DNA of 64,000 nt from IMG/VR virus record IMGVR_UViG_3300050035_000086, positions 28,953 to 92,952 of that record; one strand, written 5' to 3'. Below the pieces are notes generated by a model. That model made no database searches and had not been told where the DNA came from. It saw only the letters and a list, made by a program, of their open reading frames with translations. Below, piece after piece: positions 34,370 through 41,259 of this stretch. Position numbers and translations under genes: made by a program. This DNA comes from a virus. Position 1 is the stretch's first letter. Each line of letters begins with the position of its first letter.

Positions 34370-34638
34370 TATCGGTCCAACTTTCCACCCAGAATTTTAG
34401 GCTCTTCGGTTTGATCAAGTAGTAGTCCGTAGTGGCTGATGCACGGCTCAGGTAGGTCCTCTTCGAACTCGCACAAATCTTCTATGTCGTCAAAGGAATC
34501 CGCGCCCCAACGAACGTAGTCCAACCCTCCATCTGTGAACGTTCCACAGGGGCAAGACACAAAGTCGTGTCGGTGCCTCGACTCCAGAATTGTATTACAC
34601 TTTTTGCAGCGTATTCGGTTACGTACGATACGTGACAT
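34369..34638 (-). CDS. zinc ribbon protein
   Basis: 89 aa. RCKKCNTILESRHRHDFVSC followed by PCG and DGGLDYVRWG is a phage zinc ribbon with two CxxC-type knuckles. Acidic C-terminal half. Function unknown. Confidence 0.65.
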   Translation of the reverse strand: MSRIVRNRIRCKKCNTILESRHRHDFVSCPCGTFTDGGLDYVRWGADSFDDIEDLCEFEEDLPEPCISHYGLLLDQTEEPKILGGKLDR

Positions 34639-34787
34639 TACTCCTCCTCATCTTCAAAATCTAACCACTCGGCTTCGGCTTCTTTGTAGAAGCTAAACTC
34701 CTGATCATAAGCCACGTCGAGAGCGGTTCCTTCGTCAGCGGCTTCTACTTCCGTGTCCCACTGGACGCTTACTCTCCACTTTGACAT
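34638..34787 (-). CDS. small acidic protein
   Basis: 49 aa (MSKWRVSVQWDTEVEAADEG onward), beta start and very acidic end (DFEDEEE). Overlaps both neighbours by TAATG. Confidence 0.6.
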   Translation of the reverse strand: MSKWRVSVQWDTEVEAADEGTALDVAYDQEFSFYKEAEAEWLDFEDEEE

Positions 34788-35005
34788 TATTCTTCCTCAC
34801 GTTCCGCAGTCATGAAAAGCCTGCTAAATATTTTTCCTCCGGGTTCGTCAATATATTGGGACAGCTCATCGGAAGCGGCATACAGCGCTTGACGGAAGAT
34901 TCGAGCGTTCTTCTTTTCTTCTCGTGCCTCTTTTCGGAGTCCTGAAACTATGAAGGAGTGCATATCATAGTCAATCTGATCCTTCTTTTGTTTGAACCAA
35001 AACAT
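34787..35005 (-). CDS. hypothetical helical protein
   Basis: 72 aa, charged and helical (RKEAREEKKNARIFRQALY). Coupled by TAATG at both ends. No family recognised. Confidence 0.55.
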   Translation of the reverse strand: MFWFKQKKDQIDYDMHSFIVSGLRKEAREEKKNARIFRQALYAASDELSQYIDEPGGKIFSRLFMTAEREEE

Positions 35006-35238
35006 TATTCTTCCTCCATTCTAGTTACAGTGCTGGTTCCTACGTATCGAGCGTCCGCGTCGGCTACAAGAGGCGGACACAGCATCTCCATCGGTTCCCC
35101 TAGTTTGAGTCGGATCTCCAGGTAAGATCCTTTGGGCGTTCGAAGTTTATTTGACACCGGGTCGTGGTGTAGACGTTCCCAGGTCTTTGCGTCCAAGTCG
35201 ATGCGGTACTTGCTTCCTGATTTTGTGTGAACGATCAT
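35005..35238 (-). CDS. hypothetical protein
   Basis: 77 aa, beta-rich (VHTKSGSKYRIDLDAKTWERL). Coupled to neighbours. No family recognised. Confidence 0.55.
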   Translation of the reverse strand: MIVHTKSGSKYRIDLDAKTWERLHHDPVSNKLRTPKGSYLEIRLKLGEPMEMLCPPLVADADARYVGTSTVTRMEEE

Positions 35239-35423
35239 GCTTCCTCCGGTTCCCGAATAATGGCTATAATTCGAGCAGCTTTGTCTAAAGTCATACAGCC
35301 TGCTGACTCGTGCTTGTACCCTCCGCCATCAGGTAGAGGAATGTGCCTACGGTTAATCATCACACTGAAGATAGCCATACCCTCTTTCTTGGCTTTATCC
35401 TTATACTCTTGTTCTACTTTCAT
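35235..35423 (-). CDS. hypothetical protein
   Basis: 62 aa (FSVMINRRHIPLPDGGGYKH; AARIIAIIREPEEA). ATGA overlaps on both sides. No family recognised. Confidence 0.55.
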   Translation of the reverse strand: MKVEQEYKDKAKKEGMAIFSVMINRRHIPLPDGGGYKHESAGCMTLDKAARIIAIIREPEEA

Positions 35424-36592
35424 TCTCCATCCTCACTCTCCAGTTCGGTAAGCCAGTCTATTTCAGGCGTAACAGGTCCGATTTTAACAAGAAGCTGATC
35501 CACCAAGTCTTGGCGATTTAGGCATAGACCCCGCATCCGACACATTGGGCACTTCTGGTTTGGGAAACGGACTCCACCGGTCTTAGGAAAGAAATTTGTC
35601 TCGTACGCCGTCTTGATTTGAATCGTCTTGTTTCCGATCTGTTGTCCGGCGTCTGGAAGATCCTTTTCAGGAACGACCGCTTCTACCCACTGTAGACGAA
35701 CCTTAGTCACATCGGAGAGAGGGACAATTCGAATTCGTCCGTCTTCTAGGTATGTGGCGGACACTTCGGCTTTCTTCTCTGTTGATCCTTTCCCTTTGAT
35801 CTCCGCTAAAGCTGCATCCATTACCTGGACAACTGCGGGGTCTCCCACCACAACCTTGCTTACTTCCCCGGTGTCAGAAGCAGAAGCCTCGACAACTCGG
35901 ATAACTTCAAGGCTGCGTCCCGCTTTCCAATCCTCAGTGTCTGTCAGAAGAGTGACTGAATCTCCCTTCTTCGGCGTCCCTTTGGACTTAACAAGCCACA
36001 GGAAAGCTACATCTCTGATTCCCGAGGCCCACGCATAGTCTTTTAGTTGCGGGTCGAGAGAAACCATACCGGGTGTATCGTCCAGAGGAGCCTTAGCTGT
36101 CTTGATGTCTACGATTATACGCTTACCGTCTTCAAGAGTCGATAGCAAATCGATAAAGCTGGTAAATTCCAAGTCAGATAGATCTGATCCCGGCCACAAG
36201 GACTTGGCGTAGTTCAGTTGGAATTTTGGGTTTCTGATGGGGAGAGTCGGGAGGAAGATTTCGTACAAGCGAAGCATGTGAGCACCCATAAAATACAAAT
36301 CCCGCCAAGACCCCTCCTGAGAGGTAAAGATTAGTTCAATGTCGGTCCACTTCAACCAGATACGCTTGAACTCGTCGATTCCACTTCCTTCTTTGAGACC
36401 ATTTTCATGGTAGAACTGAAGCGCGTCCTCGACGGCCTTGCCGAATTCGAACGCGGCCCTCCGGCCCTTGTCCTTGTACCCATCGATTCGACTCAGCTTA
36501 AAAAGCTGGGGGCAGTAGTCGAAGTCGGAGATCGCCGAGTAGGATAGGTGTCGAATTTCTCGACCGCTGGCTGATTTGTAGAGTACGCTCAT
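35420..36592 (-). CDS. PD-(D/E)XK nuclease (RecB/Cas4-type exonuclease)
   Basis: 390 aa. The N-terminus LSYSAISDFDYCPQLFKLSR, the helical AAFEFGKAVEDALQFYHENG, FTSFIDLLST with IIVDIKTAK (the D...DxK core) and SLDPQLKDYAWASG (the QxxxY motif) define the PDDEXK_1 family. C-terminal CPMCRMRGLC with the early YC could form a 4Fe-4S cluster as in Cas4/AddB. It probably supplies the 5'-3' exonuclease partner of the RecT protein (47243-48598). Confidence 0.8.
   Translation of the reverse strand: MSVLYKSASGREIRHLSYSAISDFDYCPQLFKLSRIDGYKDKGRRAAFEFGKAVEDALQFYHENGLKEGSGIDEFKRIWLKWTDIELIFTSQEGSWRDLYFMGAHMLRLYEIFLPTLPIRNPKFQLNYAKSLWPGSDLSDLEFTSFIDLLSTLEDGKRIIVDIKTAKAPLDDTPGMVSLDPQLKDYAWASGIRDVAFLWLVKSKGTPKKGDSVTLLTDTEDWKAGRSLEVIRVVEASASDTGEVSKVVVGDPAVVQVMDAALAEIKGKGSTEKKAEVSATYLEDGRIRIVPLSDVTKVRLQWVEAVVPEKDLPDAGQQIGNKTIQIKTAYETNFFPKTGGVRFPNQKCPMCRMRGLCLNRQDLVDQLLVKIGPVTPEIDWLTELESEDGE
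35816..35830 (-). repeat. dispersed 15-bp repeat, 2 mismatches
   Basis: ATCCATTACCTGGAC on +, in the nuclease gene, read as VQVMD. Confidence 0.75.
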
Positions 36593-36771
36593 TCTTCCAC
36601 CTCTCCCGCTAGACGGGTCAGAACCAAAAGAGTATCGATTTGGCTCATTATCAGGTGGTAGTATGTCTGGTCCACGTCGTCAGGATAATCTTTGGACATT
36701 AGTTGGCGCAGTTCCGATACCTTTTGCCGAGCATCATAGCTTGCTTTCTTTGCTGCTGTCTCTTCAATCAT
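36589..36771 (-). CDS. hypothetical helical protein
   Basis: 60 aa from the ATG after GGAGAAG (MIEETAAKKASYDARQKVSE). ATGA overlap with the nuclease gene. Function unknown. Confidence 0.55.
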   Translation of the reverse strand: MIEETAAKKASYDARQKVSELRQLMSKDYPDDVDQTYYHLIMSQIDTLLVLTRLAGEVEE

Positions 36772-37166
36772 TTCTTCTCCAATCCTTTTGCCCAAGACCA
36801 CATAATACTGTGTTGTTTTGCGTGGTCATTGATCTGGTCCATTTGATGGCTCGATGGTCTTCCTTCTAAGCCCAGCGATCTTCGGTCTACCCAATCTGTA
36901 TGAAACACGTCTCGTTTGTTTCCGCAAGCATAATGGCAACTTTCGCAGTAGTACCGCCAAGGGACATCCAGGACATGAATTTTAATGTCCGGATCGTGGA
37001 CTCCGTTGTTGTACTCGGGAAGAAGGGTTATTCTTGGACTGTCGAGTACAATATCAGGGCTAGTTTCTGTTGTCCCACAATGAAGGGGAAAGTAAACGGG
37101 AGCGTAGGCGGGTCGTGGAGGAGACAGAAATATCAAACCCCGACAATCTGTATCGTAGACGATCAT
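36768..37166 (-). CDS. hypothetical protein with Cys motif
   Basis: 132 aa. YYCESCHYACGNKRDVFH could bind zinc. The rest is Pro/Asp-rich and beta-like. No family recognised. Confidence 0.55.
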   Translation of the reverse strand: MIVYDTDCRGLIFLSPPRPAYAPVYFPLHCGTTETSPDIVLDSPRITLLPEYNNGVHDPDIKIHVLDVPWRYYCESCHYACGNKRDVFHTDWVDRRSLGLEGRPSSHQMDQINDHAKQHSIMWSWAKGLEKK

Positions 37167-37429
37167 ACTAATCTCCTAATCCAATCCCACACACGCTCTT
37201 TCCAAGTCATAGGTACTAGAGAAACCTGATTTACTTGGAATACCAATCTAGCTCCTGGCCTGAGACGGGCCATCGCTTCAAAGTATCCTTCGAAGAAGTT
37301 GTGAGAACCATAAACTCCGTTGTTAAAGTTGACAATCATCCAAGGCCGGGGGAACGACAGGAACGGCTCCTTCCCCAGCAGAGTCTGGCTAGCCTCGTGG
37401 AGGACTTCTACCTTCTCTTTGTACTTCAT
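37163..37429 (-). CDS. hypothetical protein
   Basis: 88 aa, mixed (SFPRPWMIVNFNNGVYGSHN; TWKERVWDWIRRL amphipathic end). No family recognised. Confidence 0.55.
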   Translation of the reverse strand: MKYKEKVEVLHEASQTLLGKEPFLSFPRPWMIVNFNNGVYGSHNFFEGYFEAMARLRPGARLVFQVNQVSLVPMTWKERVWDWIRRLV

Positions 37430-37629
37430 TTCTTCCTCCGTTCATTGATAAGATATGCCAGACATATTTGGCAGAGATCGACCGCTGGCCTGTATGTGTG
37501 CCGTAGGTCGTACCGGTTGTAATCTCCTCTGTAAAAAAGAGTAGTAAGATCGTTCTCTAAGGTCTTTGTGTGACACCTATCACATTCGGAGTTGTCTACT
37601 ACCGTAGAGGTAGATTTAACGTCAATCAT
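37426..37629 (-). CDS. small zinc-finger protein
   Basis: 67 aa with CDRCHTK and CQIC, four Cys in zinc-ribbon order, and a basic tail. ATGA overlap. Function unknown. Confidence 0.55.
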   Translation of the reverse strand: MIDVKSTSTVVDNSECDRCHTKTLENDLTTLFYRGDYNRYDLRHTYRPAVDLCQICLAYLINERRKK

Positions 37630-37820
37630 TTCTTCCTCACTTTCCCGTCGGACTTCCCCGCCTCGTAGGAATCTCGGGTAAGAGTACTAATCATAAGATT
37701 AACTTCGTCTCGAAATTCTCCCGCCCCGATTGCGACTACCAGACGCCCTGACCAGAAGTTGATAGCTTCAGAAAGGCTCATCTCAGCATGAGTTTCTTGA
37801 TTTTTTCCTAAAGAGTTCAT
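37626..37820 (-). CDS. hypothetical protein, paralogue of 61236-61403
   Basis: 64 aa. MSLSEAINFWSGRLVVAIG and GEFRDEVNLMISTLTRDS align with WSGYLLIEIGRGKFREGVCLM of the small protein at 61236-61403, so the genome holds two copies of this family. Function unknown. Confidence 0.6.
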   Translation of the reverse strand: MNSLGKNQETHAEMSLSEAINFWSGRLVVAIGAGEFRDEVNLMISTLTRDSYEAGKSDGKVRKK

Positions 37821-38056
37821 TTCTTCCTCCGTCTTGGCTTAGGCTTGACTGGGTCCGGATAATGGACAGGAGCAGCTTCCAGAAGTTGAACCTTATCTGG
37901 ATACTCTTTGAGAGCTTGCTCAAGAGACATAGGTTTACTTGGATATTCCTTGAGAATTTCCTCCCTGGAAACATCCTTTCGGGTGATGATGTATGTAGGG
38001 TTGTAGGGTTCAATCGGTGCTGATTCGTCTGTTGCTTTGCGTGGCCAGAATCTCAT
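37817..38056 (-). CDS. hypothetical protein with EYP repeats
   Basis: 79 aa. The segment EEILKEYPSKPMSLEQALKEYPDKVQLL contains two loose copies of a (L)KEYP unit; the C-terminus is strongly basic (KPKPRRRKK). It contains a near-exact repeat read as VHYPD. Confidence 0.5.
   Translation of the reverse strand: MRFWPRKATDESAPIEPYNPTYIITRKDVSREEILKEYPSKPMSLEQALKEYPDKVQLLEAAPVHYPDPVKPKPRRRKK
37853..37867 (+). repeat. dispersed 15-bp repeat, 1 mismatch
   Basis: GTCCGGATAATGGAC, antisense in the 79-aa gene, read as VHYPD. Confidence 0.85.
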
Positions 38057-38208
38057 GCTTCCTCCAATGCTTCGCGGACAGCTTCTTCGAGAAGGAGACG
38101 GTCAAAGTAGGGGTCTCCTCCTATGTCTTGGAGGATGATGTACTCTGACCCCTCTATCATCTTACTGACGACGGCCTTGACCAGAAGTTCAAGGTGTTGT
38201 AGCTTCAT
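38053..38208 (-). CDS. small helical protein
   Basis: 51 aa (MKLQHLELLVKAVVSKMIEG onward), acidic C-terminus. GGAGGAAG before the ATG and ATGA overlap with the next gene. Confidence 0.6.
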   Translation of the reverse strand: MKLQHLELLVKAVVSKMIEGSEYIILQDIGGDPYFDRLLLEEAVREALEEA

Positions 38209-38429
38209 GCTTCCTCCTTATTAACCCGAAGGTATGGTACTACAGCGGTCTCCTCAATCTTTCTGTTCCATGTTCTGATTGCCTCTTCGTCTGTTCTTTC
38301 GATTCCGGAACTTAATGGACTAGGACAACTCGATCCACATCGGTAGGTGTACTGGTCAAAATACGGGTCTGTGTGCCACTCTAACCAAGGAATCTTTTCG
38401 CACGTTTTACATTTTTTAAGTCTCTCCAT
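38205..38429 (-). CDS. Lar-like zinc protein
   Basis: 74 aa from the ATG at 38429. CKTCEKIPWLEW ... YRCGSSCP with TDEEAIRTWNRKIEE is the pattern of restriction alleviation protein Lar-type proteins, in which phages modulate type I restriction. Many phage members have unknown function, so the anti-restriction role is only suggested. Confidence 0.55.
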   Translation of the reverse strand: MERLKKCKTCEKIPWLEWHTDPYFDQYTYRCGSSCPSPLSSGIERTDEEAIRTWNRKIEETAVVPYLRVNKEEA

Positions 38430-39249
38430 TGATCTCCTCAACCTTCTGTAAGTATGGTACCACAAATCCCGACGGTTGTCCACTATATGTCACAATCAAC
38501 TTCTGTTCGGCACGGGAACACGCCACAAAAAAGCAGTTCCGTTCGCCTTCGAGATCGGTAGATTTGGAATGAGGTAAAATACCTTCTTGGCAGCTTACTA
38601 GGAAAACCGAGCGCCACTGAAGGCCCTTGGCACTGTGGATTGTTCCGAGGGCCACCCCCTTCTTAGCCCGAGAGGCGGCGGCAACTCTTCGTGTAAAATC
38701 CAGGAACTCTTTTATCGACCGGTACTTACCTGCCATTTTTATCAAGTCAGACAGGTTCTGCAAGGGGTCATTGTCAATGGTTTCTTGTTCTGCAAAATGG
38801 TCTCCAACCTTCAAAGCTCCGAGCACCTGTTTGAGGGCATCAGAGGGGGGAAGGTCTCGGTACCTAGACAGAGAGTGGACGAACTGGACGAAGTGTTGTA
38901 GAGCTTCCACGTTTTTCGGATCAACTAATGTTCTTGGTTCTTTGGTCAGTAGTGTCCAATAGGAGACCTGATCGTCAACTGCTTTTAGCTCCTTGAAACG
39001 CGCGCTTATTTTGGTTTTTGGGAGAAACTTAGTTGGGTGAAAATCGGAGTGGAGCATTCCTGAAATCAAGTAGTTTGCCGGGAACAAGCACGCTCCTAGA
39101 TAGGCCAGACTCGATTTGATTTCAGGCTGCGAAAAGAAACCCGCCCGGTTGATATAGTGAAAAGGAAGATTGGCATCAGACAGAGCCTGCTCAAATGGCA
39201 TCAGCGCTCGGTTGGTCCTCGCTAGTATTGCAGTCGTGGGTTTGTCCAC
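38416..39249 (-). CDS. UvrD-type helicase, C-terminal half (separate gene)
   Basis: 277 aa starting at a GTG that overlaps the previous stop (TAGTG) after GGGAG. It begins at helicase motif IV (TTAILARTNRALMPFEQAL) and has motif V (VALGTIHSAKGLQWRSVFLV) and motif VI (EGERNCFFVACSRAEQKLIV). It lacks Walker A and B; these are in the gene at 41252-42280, which ends exactly where this one begins. The two products must associate to make an active helicase. About 2 kb with eight small genes separates them. Confidence 0.8.
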   Translation of the reverse strand: MDKPTTAILARTNRALMPFEQALSDANLPFHYINRAGFFSQPEIKSSLAYLGACLFPANYLISGMLHSDFHPTKFLPKTKISARFKELKAVDDQVSYWTLLTKEPRTLVDPKNVEALQHFVQFVHSLSRYRDLPPSDALKQVLGALKVGDHFAEQETIDNDPLQNLSDLIKMAGKYRSIKEFLDFTRRVAAASRAKKGVALGTIHSAKGLQWRSVFLVSCQEGILPHSKSTDLEGERNCFFVACSRAEQKLIVTYSGQPSGFVVPYLQKVEEINGET

Positions 39250-39530
39250 TATTGTTCTCCCGGAATCCGGACAATCTTCCCGTCTTTCCTCAGATATACC
39301 ACCCCACCGGAGACCAGAAGAAAGTCCTTGAGTTGTGAGATAGTGAGGTCATCCGGGGCAACTACGCCTTCTTTTGTCATGGTCCACATACCTGTATCCA
39401 AGTAATCGGAGTATTGTCCAACCGTCGCCTTTACGGGCTCATGGTTCTCCTTGCATTTCCAGCAGAACCAGCCACCGTAGGATTTATTTGCCGATACGTC
39501 ATTATGACATTTGCAATCACAATTTTCCAT
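39249..39530 (-). CDS. Cys-rich hypothetical protein
   Basis: 93 aa. CDCKCHND and WFCWKCKENHEPV form a possible zinc-binding head; the tail is VYLRKDGKIVRIPGEQ. The start ATG lies in a dispersed repeat 8 bp after AGGAG. Function unknown. Confidence 0.6.
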   Translation of the reverse strand: MENCDCKCHNDVSANKSYGGWFCWKCKENHEPVKATVGQYSDYLDTGMWTMTKEGVVAPDDLTISQLKDFLLVSGGVVYLRKDGKIVRIPGEQ

Positions 39531-39539
39531 TATCTGGAC
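39525..39539 (-). repeat. dispersed 15-bp repeat, 1 mismatch, at a stop/start junction
   Basis: On the - strand AGGAG is followed by TCCAGATAATGGA: the TAA ends the upstream gene (ESR-stop) and the ATG starts the next. Confidence 0.9.
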
Positions 39540-39796
39540 TCCTGTTCAAGCTCTTCCCCGTCTTTAACGCACGTCGCACCTTCTATTCTGATAGACCCGT
39601 CAACTGTCCATCGTTTGGAACACCTAGAGCAATAGTAGGTAGTCCAATAGCTTTCGTACCTGTCGTAGTTGCCGGTGTTGGCTCCGTACTCATAGCGTAC
39701 GTTTTGTGGTGGGTGTGGGCAGGCTTCTTGGAAGGCGGAAATTTCTTCGAGCGCCTTCTTAATTTTAGCCTTTAATCGTACGATTGTTTTGTCCAT
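39530..39796 (-). CDS. hypothetical zinc-finger protein
   Basis: 88 aa. An N-terminal helix (MDKTIVRLKAKIKKALEEIS) precedes a zinc module CPHPPQ ... YYCSRCSKRWTV. The start ATG is inside a dispersed repeat 8 bp after AAGGAG. Confidence 0.6.
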   Translation of the reverse strand: MDKTIVRLKAKIKKALEEISAFQEACPHPPQNVRYEYGANTGNYDRYESYWTTYYCSRCSKRWTVDGSIRIEGATCVKDGEELEQESR

Positions 39797-39805
39797 TATT
39801 CGGAC
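39791..39805 (-). repeat. dispersed 15-bp repeat, 2 mismatches, at a stop/start junction
   Basis: GTCCATTATTCGGAC on +; on - it gives TCCGAATAATGGAC after AAGGAG, with overlapping TAA and ATG. Confidence 0.85.
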
Positions 39806-40059
39806 TCCTTTTCCGGTTTTGCCGACAAAACGCCCTCTTCAATCATGTAGTTGTTTGGGTCAAAGATCAATGGTCGGATTCGAACAGCTTCTACTTTCAT
39901 AGCCGCAAAAATAGCCGCCTGTCGAATCTCTGAAGGGGTGTAATCTCCGTTCCAAAGTAGACCGGTCATTGTATCTACCAGAATCCGATAGTGAGGATCA
40001 TCTGCATACTTCTGTGCGGCAGATTCCTTAAAGGGTGTGAACTCGTATCGACCGATCAT
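39796..40059 (-). CDS. hypothetical protein
   Basis: 87 aa: YRILVDTMTGLLWNGDYTPS and AAIFAAMKVEAVRIRPL, helical. Coupled by ATGA upstream and TAATG downstream. No family recognised. Confidence 0.6.
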   Translation of the reverse strand: MIGRYEFTPFKESAAQKYADDPHYRILVDTMTGLLWNGDYTPSEIRQAAIFAAMKVEAVRIRPLIFDPNNYMIEEGVLSAKPEKESE

Positions 40060-40202
40060 TGTTTGTCCTCCGACTTGGTGTGCCAGTAGTCGTAGTAAAT
40101 TTCTATCGTGTACTTCGCAGTAGGTAAGTCGAGATTGCCTAAATACTCTCCTTGCTCGTTGTAAATACGCTCGGACTTGAACTCCTTTTCATTTTTGTCC
40201 AT
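40056..40202 (-). CDS. small hypothetical protein
   Basis: 48 aa (MDKNEKEFKSERIYNEQGEY onward). The ATG is in a degenerate dispersed repeat, 8 bp after GGGAG. Ends in ATGA overlap. Confidence 0.6.
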   Translation of the reverse strand: MDKNEKEFKSERIYNEQGEYLGNLDLPTAKYTIEIYYDYWHTKSEDKQ

Positions 40203-40211
40203 TATTCAGAC
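40197..40211 (-). repeat. dispersed 15-bp repeat, 3 mismatches, at a stop/start junction
   Basis: GTCCATTATTCAGAC on +; same TAATG junction arrangement as the next two copies to the left. Confidence 0.65.
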
Positions 40212-40375
40212 TCCCAATACTCATTTAGCAGAATAATAAGACGGTGGACATCTCTTTCGACTTTCTGGTGATCCACATCGTCGTAGTCGATGGATAATTC
40301 CAAGTCTCCAGGTCCTACGATCACCAGAGCTTTATCGTACCGATCAAAGGGTTGTAGAACAAATAGATTTTTCAT
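40202..40375 (-). CDS. small hypothetical protein
   Basis: 57 aa (MKNLFVLQPFDRYDKALVIV onward), acidic. AGGAGAAGGA precedes the ATG; a TATAAT-like box lies at 40395-40400. Function unknown. Confidence 0.6.
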   Translation of the reverse strand: MKNLFVLQPFDRYDKALVIVGPGDLELSIDYDDVDHQKVERDVHRLIILLNEYWESE

Positions 40376-40895
40376 TCCTTCTCCTGTGCCACTTATTATA
40401 CACCCAAATCCTGAATCTACACCACAAGCAAGTATCGGTCAAATCTAAAGCAGTACGCAAGTCATCCTTCTCTTGACTCAGTAGATCAATCGATTGCTGT
40501 TGTTCTGTTATTTTCATTACCAAAGATTTATTAGACGACCAAATAGAGCGGTTCTCGTTACACTCTCGGCAGGCCGCTCGGAGGTTAGACAGCTTATTGA
40601 TGTTCTTACCTTTGGTAGCTTTTGGGACTACGTGCTCCAAGGTCCGATAAGACGGGGCTCCAGACCCTCCGTCCGTCATTGTTTTCCCACACCAGAAACA
40701 TTTCCACTCTTGGCGCACACAAAGCTGGCGGAGAACCCATCGTCTCTTCTTTTGGTCTGAACACGTATCGGCGTCAAGAAGAGGCGGCTGTCCGAACGTT
40801 TTCTGGACTTCTTCGATTGCCAAATCCCATTCGTTACCAGTAGTTATTTGTCTCTTCTCTTCTTTGGACAGAAATATCTTGGCAAATTTCTTCAC
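40344..40895 (-). CDS. HNH endonuclease
   Basis: 183 aa from the GTG after AGGAGG. CFWCGKTMTDG ... YRTLEHVVPKATKGKNINKLSNLRAACRECNENRS is a complete HNH module (EH, N, H-equivalent Cys knuckles). A coiled coil (MKITEQQQSIDLLSQEKDDL) and a hydrophobic end follow. It lies in the gap between the two helicase halves and may have caused the split. Confidence 0.75.
   Translation of the reverse strand: MKKFAKIFLSKEEKRQITTGNEWDLAIEEVQKTFGQPPLLDADTCSDQKKRRWVLRQLCVRQEWKCFWCGKTMTDGGSGAPSYRTLEHVVPKATKGKNINKLSNLRAACRECNENRSIWSSNKSLVMKITEQQQSIDLLSQEKDDLRTALDLTDTCLWCRFRIWVYNKWHRRRNEKSICSTTL
40395..40400 (-). promoter_or_regulatory. possible -10 box
   Basis: TATAAT on the - strand inside the end of the HNH gene, 20 bp upstream of the ATG at 40375. 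No clear -35 and no TG extension; weak support. Confidence 0.3.
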
Positions 40896-40963
40896 CGATC
40901 CTCCTGGTGAGCGCACCAAATAACAAACAACGTAAACAAGATTAAGAGTACAAATCCGGTCAT
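40892..40963 (-). CDS. 23-residue membrane peptide
   Basis: MTGFVLLILFTLFVIWCAHQ plus EDR: one transmembrane segment. A strong AGGAGGGG site precedes the ATG, the ATG overlaps the upstream stop, and its stop overlaps the HNH GTG (GTGA). This coupling argues that it is translated. Function unknown. Confidence 0.55.
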   Translation of the reverse strand: MTGFVLLILFTLFVIWCAHQEDR

Positions 40964-41259
40964 AGCCCCTCCTTGCCGATTCCGGTTAGTCTCCAGTAGA
41001 GTCCGTTTATGTTGGCATACGGATTGATCTCATGGGAGTATCCAGTCGTCGGCTTATCCCACTCTTCTCTCCACCATTGGATCAGTTTACCTTCGGGAGG
41101 GGTGTCTCCAATCCAGTTTCTCCAGCCGTCCGGGGTCAATCCGGCAAATCCTACCAAAGCCCCTCCGCAGAGTAAACTGGACCAGAAGTTATGACACTCG
41201 GGGCCGAGGTACGCCCCCAAACCTCCAATTTGCCTCTCGCCGTACATCGACTCAAACAT
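40960..41259 (-). CDS. hypothetical protein
   Basis: 99 aa, Trp/Gly-rich (NFWSSLLCGGALVGFAGLTP; LIQWWREEWDKPTTGYSHEI). Overlaps both neighbours. No family recognised. Confidence 0.6.
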   Translation of the reverse strand: MFESMYGERQIGGLGAYLGPECHNFWSSLLCGGALVGFAGLTPDGWRNWIGDTPPEGKLIQWWREEWDKPTTGYSHEINPYANINGLYWRLTGIGKEGL

